Shown: positions 57,583 through 64,000 of the stretch, piece after piece
Position numbering within the stretch: the first letter of the stretch is position 1
How the letters are laid out: every line of letters begins with the position of its first letter
Notes under the pieces: model-generated
Database searches by the model: none
What the model was told of the DNA's origin: nothing
The model's input: the letters and a program-made list of their open reading frames with translations, nothing else
Assembly: GCA_050291245.1 (NCBI GenBank)
Contig: JBNKJP010000044.1
Span: forward strand, 248,001 to 312,000
Length of the DNA: 64,000 nucleotides
Source: Thiodiazotropha sp050291245
GTDB lineage: Bacteria > Pseudomonadota > Gammaproteobacteria > Chromatiales > Chromatiaceae
Reading direction: 5' to 3'
Program-made: the position numbers and the translations under genes

Positions 57583-58394
57583 CACTAGAGACAGACTCAC
57601 TCTACCAGGCGGCCCGTACCTGTCTGCTGTGCTCATCGGTGGAGCGGAAACTGGCACTTAGCGAGGCGGTGGCTTCCGCCTGGGAAGCGGGCGACCTGTC
57701 GCTCAGCGGATGGACCCCGGCGGATGATCTGCGGGTGGCCGGTCATCCGCCGCGTCCGGTTCTGGTTCATCCCCATGAACTCCCCCGCCGGAGACTCGGC
57801 AGCGAGGCGGGACGGCTGGCGCTGATCCATGCCCTGGCCCACATTGAATTCAACGCGGTGAATCTGGCCTGGGATGCGGTGCAGCGTTTTCCTGACCTGC
57901 CTGAGGACTTTTACCGGGACTGGATCCGGGTGGCCCTGGACGAGGTGGCCCATTTTCGCCTGTTGCGGGAACGGCTGTGCCAGGCGGGGGTCGATTACGG
58001 CGAATACCCTGCTCACAACGGACTCTGGGAGATGGCCCTGCGAACAGCCCATGATCCCCTGGTAAGAATGGCCCTGGTGCCGCGCATGCTTGAAGCTCGG
58101 GGGCTGGATGTCACTCCGGGTATCATGGCGCGCTTTAAGGAGATCGGAGATCACCAGACGGTCTCGGCCCTGCAGGTCATTCTGCGCGAGGAGGTGGGAC
58201 ATGTGCAGAGCGGCAGTCGCTGGTTTCACTATCTGTGTGAGCAGCGGGGCCTGGATCCTGAAGAGACCTATTTCGAACTTTTGCACGCTTACGTCAAAGG
58301 GGAGATTCGCTGTCCCCTGCATCGACAGGCCCGGCGGGAGGCCGGATTCAGCGCGGATGAACTCGAACGATTGGAGGCTTTATGCAAATCGTGA
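57579..58394 (+). CDS. DUF455 ferritin-like protein
   Basis: A 271-residue DUF455 protein with a ferritin-like four-helix fold. Carboxylate and His ligands appear in IHALAHIEFNAVNLAWDA, ALDEVAHFRLLRERL and ILREEVGHVQSGSRWFHY, the pattern of diiron proteins related to the tRNA hydroxylase MiaE. The family's reaction is not known. Overlaps of 4 bp with glycerate kinase and 13 bp with the next gene tie it to an operon. A second start within the glycerate kinase frame is not supported. DUF455 next to glycerate kinase is not a pairing that I can explain. Confidence 0.88.
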   Translation: MTLETDSLYQAARTCLLCSSVERKLALSEAVASAWEAGDLSLSGWTPADDLRVAGHPPRPVLVHPHELPRRRLGSEAGRLALIHALAHIEFNAVNLAWDAVQRFPDLPEDFYRDWIRVALDEVAHFRLLRERLCQAGVDYGEYPAHNGLWEMALRTAHDPLVRMALVPRMLEARGLDVTPGIMARFKEIGDHQTVSALQVILREEVGHVQSGSRWFHYLCEQRGLDPEETYFELLHAYVKGEIRCPLHRQARREAGFSADELERLEALCKS

Positions 58395-59140
58395 AATGGC
58401 TGAGTGGCTTTTGGGTATTTGTACTATCCGGTCTGCCCCTGGCTAACGCCGGTAATCTCTCCCCGGTGGACCGTTTGATCTACGAGGTGCAGGAGGGGGA
58501 GCGGGCACCGGTCGTCACTCGGATATGGGTATCCCCTGAAATGATGCGGGAGGACGACGGAGAGGAGGGGAGTGGCTACGTGTTATTCGACCGACGGGAC
58601 AAGACCGTCTACAGCATCAATCCGGAAGAACACACCTTGCTTACAATACCGCTGGCCGAGATAGGTGATCCGGGATCCGCACCTGCGGATCTGAACCTGA
58701 AGCAACGCAAAGCGGTACAAGCCCCCCGGATTAGCGGACGCCAGCCCGAACACTGGCAGTTGCGCCTCGGTGAACAGGTCTGCCAGGAGGGTTGGGTGGT
58801 GCCCGGGTTGATGCCGGAGAGCATCGCAGCGATGAGTGAATACCGTGAGGCACTGGCCCGGCAACATCGCCTGACCCTGGATCAGATACCGGAAGCCTAC
58901 CGGGACCTGTGCGATGATACGGTCCAGGTCTTTGCCCCTGCGGCGTTGCTGCAGAAGGGGTTGCCCCTGAACACCTGGGATGCCAAGGGAGTGGTCTGGA
59001 AGCTCAGGGAATTTCAGCGCGTGGAGGCGGATCTGAAGAAACTGTTCGAACGACCTGAGGATCTGGAAGTGATCACCATGCCCGGAATGGTTATGCCGGA
59101 GTCGTTTCCAGAGGTTCCCGACGAAGCACCTGCTCAGTGA
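58382..59140 (+). CDS. Exported protein of unknown function
   Basis: A 252-residue protein with a signal peptide (WLSGFWVFVLSGLPLANA, cleavage near ANAG). The mature part shows GYVLFDRRDKTVYSINPEEH and RVEADLKKLFERPEDLEVIT. The central part has two cysteines (QVCQEGW and DLCDDTV). The fold resembles the periplasmic DUF4412-like group, but I cannot name it. It overlaps the DUF455 gene by 13 bp. Its 3' end overlaps the 3' end of lpxH by 50 bp in the opposite direction, a long coding overlap. Both frames there look real. Confidence 0.72.
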   Translation: MQIVKWLSGFWVFVLSGLPLANAGNLSPVDRLIYEVQEGERAPVVTRIWVSPEMMREDDGEEGSGYVLFDRRDKTVYSINPEEHTLLTIPLAEIGDPGSAPADLNLKQRKAVQAPRISGRQPEHWQLRLGEQVCQEGWVVPGLMPESIAAMSEYREALARQHRLTLDQIPEAYRDLCDDTVQVFAPAALLQKGLPLNTWDAKGVVWKLREFQRVEADLKKLFERPEDLEVITMPGMVMPESFPEVPDEAPAQ

Positions 59141-59828
59141 CCACCAGGGCCTCCGCCCTCTGCTCATACCATTGCGCAAGAACATGCCGGGTGATCTCGT
59201 GTCCCGCTACCCGGTGGCGATGATCGGCCGGTCGGTGGGTGTGCCCATGGATCAAACGTTCCGCCCCGTAGCGTCCCAGGTACTCCTCGATCGTCTGTTC
59301 ATTGACGTCCATGATGTCGTCCGCTTTTGCCGCGTTTGCCTCACCGCTTTGCGCCCGATACTGCCGGGCCAGTTCAAAGCGCTGTTCGAGGGGCAGAGAG
59401 AGGAAATGGCGGATCGTTTCAGGGCTGCGAATCTGCTTGCGAAACTGCTGGTAGGCCAGGTCATCGGTGCACAACAGGTCCCCGTGCATCAGTAGTGTCG
59501 GGGTGCCGAAAAGGTCGATCAGACTCGGATCCTGCAGTAGTTGAGCGCCGGTCTCTGCGCAGAAATGTTCGCCGATCAGAAAATCCCGGTTGCCGTGCAT
59601 CAGAAACAGATTGACACCCGAATCGGTGAGTTCACGCAGGGCCTGCTTGATAGCCGGGATCGGCGCCTGTTGATTGTCATCACCTACCCAGGCATCGAAC
59701 AGATCGCCCAGGATATAGAGGTGTGATGCGCGGCGCGCCCGGGTTTCGAGAAAACGCAGAAACAGACCCAGCCTGTCCGCCTCGATTGCGGACAGGTGCA
59801 GGTCTGAGATGAAAAGATATTCACTCAC
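59091..59828 (-). CDS. lpxH: UDP-2,3-diacylglucosamine diphosphatase LpxH
   Basis: A 245-residue peripheral membrane metallophosphoesterase that cleaves UDP-2,3-diacylglucosamine to lipid X in lipid A synthesis. Metal motifs are LFISDLHLSAIEADR, YILGDLFDAWVGDD, LMHGNRDFLIG, MHGDLLCTDD and the C-terminal HGHTHRPADH. It overlaps ppiB by 4 bp (start of lpxH in the end of ppiB), the E. coli order. The final ~16 codons overlap the opposing gene. Length and motifs are complete. Confidence 0.96.
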   Translation of the reverse strand: MSEYLFISDLHLSAIEADRLGLFLRFLETRARRASHLYILGDLFDAWVGDDNQQAPIPAIKQALRELTDSGVNLFLMHGNRDFLIGEHFCAETGAQLLQDPSLIDLFGTPTLLMHGDLLCTDDLAYQQFRKQIRSPETIRHFLSLPLEQRFELARQYRAQSGEANAAKADDIMDVNEQTIEEYLGRYGAERLIHGHTHRPADHRHRVAGHEITRHVLAQWYEQRAEALVVTEQVLRREPLETTPA

Positions 59829-60313
59829 TCCGTGACTTCGGCCTTTTCCACGATGATATCCTCCACGGGCACATCCTGGTGACCGGCGCGGGTGGTGGTA
59901 TCCACACCCTTGATCTGGTTGATGATATCCATACCGCTGACGACCTTGCCGAAAACGCAGTAACCCCAGCCATCCTGACCCGGATGATCGAGAAACTTGT
60001 TATTGGCGACATTGATGAAGAACTGGGCGGTGGCGGAGTGGGGCTCCATGGTGCGGGCCATGGCGATGGTGCCGATCTCGTTGGAGAGCCCGTTCTTGGC
60101 CTCGTTTTCAATCGGATCACGGGTCTGTTTCTGAATCATGCCCGGTTGGAAGCCGCCGCCCTGGATCATGAAGTTGTCGATGACCCGATGAAAGATGGTA
60201 CCGTCGAAGAAACCGTCCTGAACATACTGCTTGAAGTTTTCGCAGGTCTTGGGTGCGTTCGCCTCGTCCAGTTCGATCTGGATGGGACCCAGATTGGTTG
60301 TTAGTGTAATCAT
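59825..60313 (-). CDS. ppiB: Peptidyl-prolyl cis-trans isomerase B (cyclophilin)
   Basis: A 162-residue cytoplasmic cyclophilin accelerating prolyl isomerisation in protein folding. The core segments are DGTIFHRVIDNFMIQGGGF, ARTMEPHSATAQFFINVANN and YCVFGKVVSGMDIINQIKGV. No signal peptide is present, which distinguishes it from the neighbour. It is directly followed by lpxH, overlapping it by 4 bp. The pair next to cysS is the E. coli order, although here two further genes and a chemoreceptor gene lie between. Confidence 0.95.
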   Translation of the reverse strand: MITLTTNLGPIQIELDEANAPKTCENFKQYVQDGFFDGTIFHRVIDNFMIQGGGFQPGMIQKQTRDPIENEAKNGLSNEIGTIAMARTMEPHSATAQFFINVANNKFLDHPGQDGWGYCVFGKVVSGMDIINQIKGVDTTTRAGHQDVPVEDIIVEKAEVTE

Positions 60314-60412
60314 GTGCTTACCTTTTGGGTTGATGTTGAAAATTTTTTGATCCGCCGGAGAAACAATAGCTTGCGCTATTTGCCATCATGAACCTACGGA
60401 TTCAGGAATCTA

Positions 60413-60982
60413 TTATTCGACGATACTGACTTTCTCGATGGTGACGCTCTCCAAGGGTACGTCACGCATCCCGTTACGTACCCCCGTGGCCAGTCCGGCA
60501 ATCCGATCCACCACCTCCATGCCCTGGGTGACTTCGCCAAACACGGCGTAGCCCCAACCGTCCTGGCTTGGGTAATCGAGAAAATCGTTGTCTTTGTGAT
60601 TGATAAAAAATTGCGCGGTTGCCGAATGGGGGGCCGAAGTACGTGCCATGGCGATGCTGCCCCGTTTGTTTTTGAGTCCGTTCTTCGCTTCGTTCTGGAT
60701 GGGGGGGCGGGTGGGTTTTTTCTGCATGTCGGGGGTAAAGCCGCCACCCTGGATCATGAAATCCTTAATCACACGGTGAAAAATCGTGCCGTCATAAAAA
60801 CCGTCTTGTACGTATTGGACAAAGTTGTCGACAGACTGGGGCGCTTTATCCCGGTCGAGACTGAGTTGGATATCGCCCTGGGAGGTTTTCATTAGAACCT
60901 TCACCGATTCGGCCTGCGCCAGGGTTGGATTGAAGGCCAGCAGCAACAGCGACAGGAATAGGGTTATTTGGGGTTTGATCAT
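60413..60982 (-). CDS. ppiA: Periplasmic peptidyl-prolyl isomerase (cyclophilin, PpiA type)
   Basis: A 189-residue cyclophilin with a signal peptide (FLSLLLLAFNPTLAQA, cleavage at AQAES), so it acts in the periplasm. Core motifs are DGTIFHRVIKDFMIQGGGF, ARTSAPHSATAQFFINHKDN and YAVFGEVTQGMEVVDRIAG. It shares these closely with the cytoplasmic copy 99 bp downstream, suggesting tandem duplication with gain of an export signal in one copy. The two are probably transcribed together. A small AATAGC/GCTATT hairpin lies between them. Confidence 0.93.
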   Translation of the reverse strand: MIKPQITLFLSLLLLAFNPTLAQAESVKVLMKTSQGDIQLSLDRDKAPQSVDNFVQYVQDGFYDGTIFHRVIKDFMIQGGGFTPDMQKKPTRPPIQNEAKNGLKNKRGSIAMARTSAPHSATAQFFINHKDNDFLDYPSQDGWGYAVFGEVTQGMEVVDRIAGLATGVRNGMRDVPLESVTIEKVSIVE

Positions 60983-61463
60983 GGTGTCCTCTTGGTGGTG
61001 CCGGCAATGTTGAAGTTTAAGTGCTGGCCTGGTTAGTAGTTATTTCAATGGGTTTTCTGTCTTGGGTGTCTGTTTTGAGCCTTCGTTTCGAGGCGCTGTC
61101 ACGAGGGTCTCACGAATTTGCGATCCGGGCATAATAACGGTTCAAAACCCGCATAAAAAGAGGGGGCGGGAATTGGCTGCTGACTCTAAAAGGAAAAAAC
61201 CACGTCTGTATTGTGGTCTTTTGGGGGGTGGCGGTGTTCCAATTCCCAAGTTCAATTGTTCTGGGTCCCCTGGGAGGAGTGGCACTTACATAAGCCAAAA
61301 AACCACCGTCATCCCGGCGGATGCGGGGATCTAGAATGCCTGACGGTGCGTGATTCCTGGATTTCGTCCTTGGATCCGTAAACGGTGCATCCCTGCACCA
61401 CGGTGTGAGGCGGTCGAACCGAGGGGTCCCCAGAACGCGGTTATCGTATTGTATTACCGACGT
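60983..61463. other. Gap between ppiA and cytochrome c
   Basis: A 481-bp stretch. A GGGGGGTGGC-rich portion with inverted CCACGTCTGTATTGTGG (61199-61215) and a family B repeat at 61281-61347 are seen. A 62-codon minus frame (61110-61298) runs through it without any feature that supports it as a gene. Confidence 0.5.
61281..61347. repeat. Family B repeat, partial copy
   Basis: It begins GGCACTTACATAAGCC and carries CGTCATCCCGGCGGATGC, then CTAGAATGCCTGACGGTG, the same interior as the copy at 39455. One arm of the core palindrome has mutated (GCGGGGAT). Confidence 0.8.
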
Positions 61464-61781
61464 TTATTTTAGTGTCATGATCCATTGGATGACGCCGCGG
61501 ATTTGCTCCTCGCTGGCTGAGCTGGGCGGCATCATGATCGTGCCCCAGATCAGCGGTTCGCCGGCCACACTGCCTGATTTGACCTTGTTGACGAGCCGGT
61601 CAACCGCGTCGGCATCCCCGGCATATTTCCGGGCGATGTCCTGAAACCCCGGTCCCACCAGTTTGGCATCGGTCTTGTGGCAGCCCAGACAACCGGACTG
61701 CATGGCCAACGCCTGATTGGCCTGGGTTACAGGCGTAGCGAAGATCATGGCTATAAGCAAAGGATAGGTGATTTTACGCAT
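61464..61781 (-). CDS. Monohaem cytochrome c, periplasmic
   Basis: A 105-residue class I cytochrome c with a signal peptide (YPLLIAMIFATPVTQA, cleavage near TQAN). The haem-binding motif is SGCLGCHKTDAKLVGPGF, and the sixth ligand is probably a Met in TIMMPPSS. It resembles c551/c552 electron carriers. GAGGAAGAG precedes the ATG; longer starts have no ribosome site. It is divergent from the chemoreceptor gene, which also carries a haem c motif. The partner oxidase or dehydrogenase is not in view. Confidence 0.9.
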   Translation of the reverse strand: MRKITYPLLIAMIFATPVTQANQALAMQSGCLGCHKTDAKLVGPGFQDIARKYAGDADAVDRLVNKVKSGSVAGEPLIWGTIMMPPSSASEEQIRGVIQWIMTLK

Positions 61782-62023
61782 CGCATCTCTTCCTCTGGTG
61801 AGCGAAACCACGGTGGGTAGGGTTACCCTTGTTAGCGACATGGGCAATGAGAAGTCGTCAGTATCAACCCAGTCGCTTATGATGAATTACACTCAATAAT
61901 GGCGGGAGCGCGGAGCGATTCTTTAGTGTGTTGTAGGCGCACCAACCCGCGCGGAATTCAAGAGTTACTGCTGTATGCCGAAATAATTGGTATACAAATT
62001 TAAGTGAATGACCAGGTTTTCCC

Positions 62024-63631
62024 ATGACAAAAGATATTTCAGTTCAGTGGAAGATCATCACTCCCATGGCATTGATATTTATATTGATTATGTCCGTGGT
62101 CACGATTTATTCCGCAGAGCAGCAAAAGGATCGGTTGTTAAGACTTACAGAGCATCAGATTTTCGATGTGCTGCATGGCTACCTCGACAGTATGAACGCG
62201 ATGATGTTCACCGGCACCATGAGCAACCGGGAGATGTTGCGCGAAAAGATTCTCAAACGTGAAGGCGTACTGGAAGTCCGTATGCTGCGTGGCGAACCGG
62301 TCAACAAGATGTATGGCGCGGGTTTCGACCACGAAAAGCCCCTCGATGACCTGGATCGTCGTGCCTTGGCGGGTGAACAGATCCAGAAGGTGGAAGAGGT
62401 CGGGGGTGATCGTATCATTACCATTATCGAACCTTTTGCCGCAGTGAAGGACCGCAACGGAACGAACTGCCTGATGTGTCATGCCTTGCCGGAAGGGACG
62501 ATTCTCGGTGCCGGACGGCTCACATTCACGATGGCGGATCGCGATAAAGCGATCGACCATGAATTGCTGATCGGCGCCGCCATCAACTTTCTGGTCCTCC
62601 TGGTTGGCCTGTTCCTGATCGGTTATATCGTGCGAAAAGTGATCATCCGCCCGCTCAAGGGTTTGAAAGAGACGATGGAAAAAGTAGGGGAGAATGCGGA
62701 TTTACGTCCCCGTGTGCCACTGGGTGCCCATGATGAGTTTCGCCGGGTCGGCGAAGCGGTCAACACCATGCTCGATAAATTTCAGCCGACCATCAGTGAA
62801 CTAACGCTTACCATGGACGGACTTGCCCGGTCTGCGGATCAACTGGCCCAGGTCACCAAAAAGACCCGGGAGGGTGTGGATGAACAGGAGCGGGAGACCG
62901 GACAACTCACCCGGGCCATGAGTGAATTGACCGTTGCCGCGGAACAGGTGTCCAAGTATGCCGCCAGTGCGGAGCAGGTGGCTCTCGATGCCCGGAACAA
63001 TGCCCATGCCGGCGGTGAAGTGGTGACTCAGGTTTCCGAATCCATCTCCCGTTTGGCCAAGAGCGTCGATGACGCGGTCTCCGTGGTGAAGCAACTTGCC
63101 ACGGGTACGCACAACATCGGTCAGGTTTCCGAAACCATTACAGCAATTGCGGAACAGACCAATCTGCTGGCCCTCAATGCAGCCATTGAGGCAGCCCGGG
63201 CGGGTGAACAGGGCCGCGGTTTTGCCGTGGTTGCCGACGAGGTGCGTAGCCTGGCGCAGCGCACCCAGGACGCCACCCAGGAGATCCAGGGGATCATCGA
63301 ACAACTGACTAACTCCTCAGACCAGGCTGTGCGGGTCATGGACGAAAGCAAGAAAGAGGCGGATCAGAGCGTCGCGGATTCTGCCCGCGCCGGAGATGCC
63401 CTGCATCAGATCGCCGGCGCGGTGGAATCGATCAGCGAGATGAACTCCCAGATCGCCAATGCGGCTTCGGAACAGACGGCGGTTGCCAGCGAGATCAACA
63501 ACAACATCATTGCCATCAGCGAGGTCTCGCATATCACGGCGGAAGGCACCTCAGAGACCTTCAAGGAGAGTGAAGAGGTGGCGAAGATCTCCCGGCGCCT
63601 TGATGAGATGGTCAATCAATTCAAGGTTTGA
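62024..63631 (+). CDS. Methyl-accepting chemotaxis protein with periplasmic haem c motif
   Basis: A 535-residue chemoreceptor. TM1 is about 12-30. A periplasmic domain (about 31-180) contains NCLMCHALPEG, a CxxCH haem c motif at C149-C152-H153, which is rare in chemoreceptors but known in Geobacter sensors such as GSU0935. TM2 (about 181-202) is followed by a HAMP domain and a methylation region. The signalling tip is IAEQTNLLALNAAIEAARAG and FAVVADEVRSLAQRT, fully conserved. No C-terminal CheR-binding pentapeptide is seen. It could report redox state, oxygen or nitric oxide through the haem (inference). The divergent cytochrome c gene makes a redox link attractive. Che genes are not nearby. 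Confidence 0.93.
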   Translation: MTKDISVQWKIITPMALIFILIMSVVTIYSAEQQKDRLLRLTEHQIFDVLHGYLDSMNAMMFTGTMSNREMLREKILKREGVLEVRMLRGEPVNKMYGAGFDHEKPLDDLDRRALAGEQIQKVEEVGGDRIITIIEPFAAVKDRNGTNCLMCHALPEGTILGAGRLTFTMADRDKAIDHELLIGAAINFLVLLVGLFLIGYIVRKVIIRPLKGLKETMEKVGENADLRPRVPLGAHDEFRRVGEAVNTMLDKFQPTISELTLTMDGLARSADQLAQVTKKTREGVDEQERETGQLTRAMSELTVAAEQVSKYAASAEQVALDARNNAHAGGEVVTQVSESISRLAKSVDDAVSVVKQLATGTHNIGQVSETITAIAEQTNLLALNAAIEAARAGEQGRGFAVVADEVRSLAQRTQDATQEIQGIIEQLTNSSDQAVRVMDESKKEADQSVADSARAGDALHQIAGAVESISEMNSQIANAASEQTAVASEINNNIIAISEVSHITAEGTSETFKESEEVAKISRRLDEMVNQFKV

Positions 63632-63652
63632 GGCAGTAAGTTTGCCATGATC

Positions 63653-63743
63653 CGAATGGCACTTACTTAAACTAAAATAGCCACTGTCATCCCGGCATAC
63701 GCCGGGATGGCAGTGTTCTATTAACCTAAGTAAGTGCCAATCG
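63653..63743. repeat. Family B repeat, complete copy with terminal inverted repeats
   Basis: The ends CGAATGGCACTTACTTA and its reverse complement (one mismatch in 17) enclose the core ATCCCGGC-ATAC-GCCGGGAT. The 91-bp element has no coding capacity. It lies 22 bp after the chemoreceptor stop. It shows what the three truncated copies in the window have lost. Confidence 0.9.
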
Positions 63744-63863
63744 GGCCTATCCCTTGTGATGTTTCCCGCTTCACCCGAGTTCGCTTCCGCGGGTTTTAGA
63801 CTGGGCAGCTACCGGCCGTTTCGATAAGATGTCAGGATTTCTTAAGCACCAGCCGGAACCAAG

Positions 63864-64000
63864 ATGCTAACCGTCTACAACGATCTCAGCCGCCAGAAAG
63901 AGCCCTTCCAACCCCTCGAAGAGGGCAAAGTCCGGATGTATGTCTGTGGCATGACGGTCTACGATCTCTGTCATCTCGGGCATGCGCGGGTCATGGTGGT
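63864..64000 (+). CDS. cysS: Cysteinyl-tRNA synthetase, N-terminal part (gene runs off the window)
   Basis: The 45 codons in the window encode MLTVYNDLSRQKEPFQPLEE, then GKVRMYVCGMTVYDLCHLGH. The zinc Cys (MYVCG) and the HIGH-type motif (HLGH) of CysS are present. The enzyme charges tRNA-Cys and is essential. The ATG is well placed for the family, with a weak GGAA site before it. In E. coli cysS is divergent from ppiB-lpxH; here the strands are the same, but cytochrome, chemoreceptor and ppiA genes are interposed. Confidence 0.95.
   Translation, partial: MLTVYNDLSRQKEPFQPLEEGKVRMYVCGMTVYDLCHLGHARVMV

Noticed and set aside
61110..61298. 62-codon minus frame in the ppiA-cytochrome gap
   Set aside because: It runs into a repeat and has no clear start site. 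It could be a relic but lacks support.
1..64000. tRNA or rRNA genes
   Set aside because: No cloverleaf with the TTCGA arm or rRNA-conserved words was found in the spacers by eye. A covariance-model scan would be decisive.

Overview
The window reads as a chromosomal segment of a sulfur-oxidising gammaproteobacterium, most like the Chromatiales and their symbiotic relatives. Two kinds of evidence support this. First, gene orders match the Escherichia coli core: gcvR-bcp divergent from dapA-bamC, and lpxH-ppiB on the opposite strand to cysS. Second, there is a set of dissimilatory sulfur genes: a rhodanese-tusA-dsrE2 cluster, a sulfide:quinone oxidoreductase with the three diagnostic cysteines, a cytoplasmic sulfite dehydrogenase soeABC, and siroheme synthase cysG. 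I cannot name the species.

Layout. 1-1010: the end of a NarL-type regulator and a rhodanese. 1376-11771: an AT-richer accessory stretch. It holds a MalT-like ATPase with a C-terminal SARP-type activator domain, a tightly overlapping kinase / receiver / GGDEF-EAL operon, a secreted cysteine-rich RCC1-like protein and an orphan small protein. A 30-bp copy of the end of the MalT-like gene lies beyond the signalling operon. 11991-19295: cysG, rhd-tusA-dsrE2, a FadL-type porin, a LysR regulator and an AI-2E family permease. 19487-23928: a DUF2892 membrane protein, a Crp-type regulator and a large hybrid kinase. 24426-33833: housekeeping genes (PhoH-like, bcp, gcvR, dapA, bamC, MBL hydrolase, ispG) with sqr between them. 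33928-35548: a small minus-strand group of an Fnr-like regulator, an unknown protein and a NifX-like protein. 35902-39395: a divergent receiver protein, the ABC-F ATPase uup and a small secreted protein. 39693-45811: modD divergent from soeABC. 45906-51721: a lipase-like hydrolase, an RRM-like protein, an RND pump and a 53-residue exported peptide. 52262-60982: tsaB, two Slp lipoproteins, a MotA/MotB-like pair, glycerate kinase, a DUF455 ferritin-like protein, lpxH and two cyclophilins. 61464-64000: a monohaem cytochrome c, a chemoreceptor with a haem c motif, and the start of cysS.

How the genes may work together (inference): Sqr oxidises sulfide at the membrane. Rhodanese, TusA and DsrE2 relay sulfane sulfur in the cytoplasm towards a sulfite-forming system outside the window whose sirohaem CysG would supply. 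SoeABC oxidises the resulting sulfite and passes electrons to quinone. ModD beside soeA fits a molybdenum requirement. Two Crp/Fnr regulators each have a matching palindrome near neighbouring genes.

Intergenic DNA is rich in non-autonomous repeats. One family has AT-rich ends and a conserved 20-bp block; its best copy is a 279-bp nested inverted repeat, and degenerate copies sit in both gaps of soeABC. A second family carries a CATCCCGGC palindrome; one copy has intact 17-bp ends. No tRNA, rRNA, CRISPR array, transposase or prophage gene was found. The most novel candidate is a four-gene minus-strand block, 53035-56086: a MotA/ExbB-like channel, a MotB-like rod with no recognisable OmpA domain, and two Slp outer-membrane lipoproteins.
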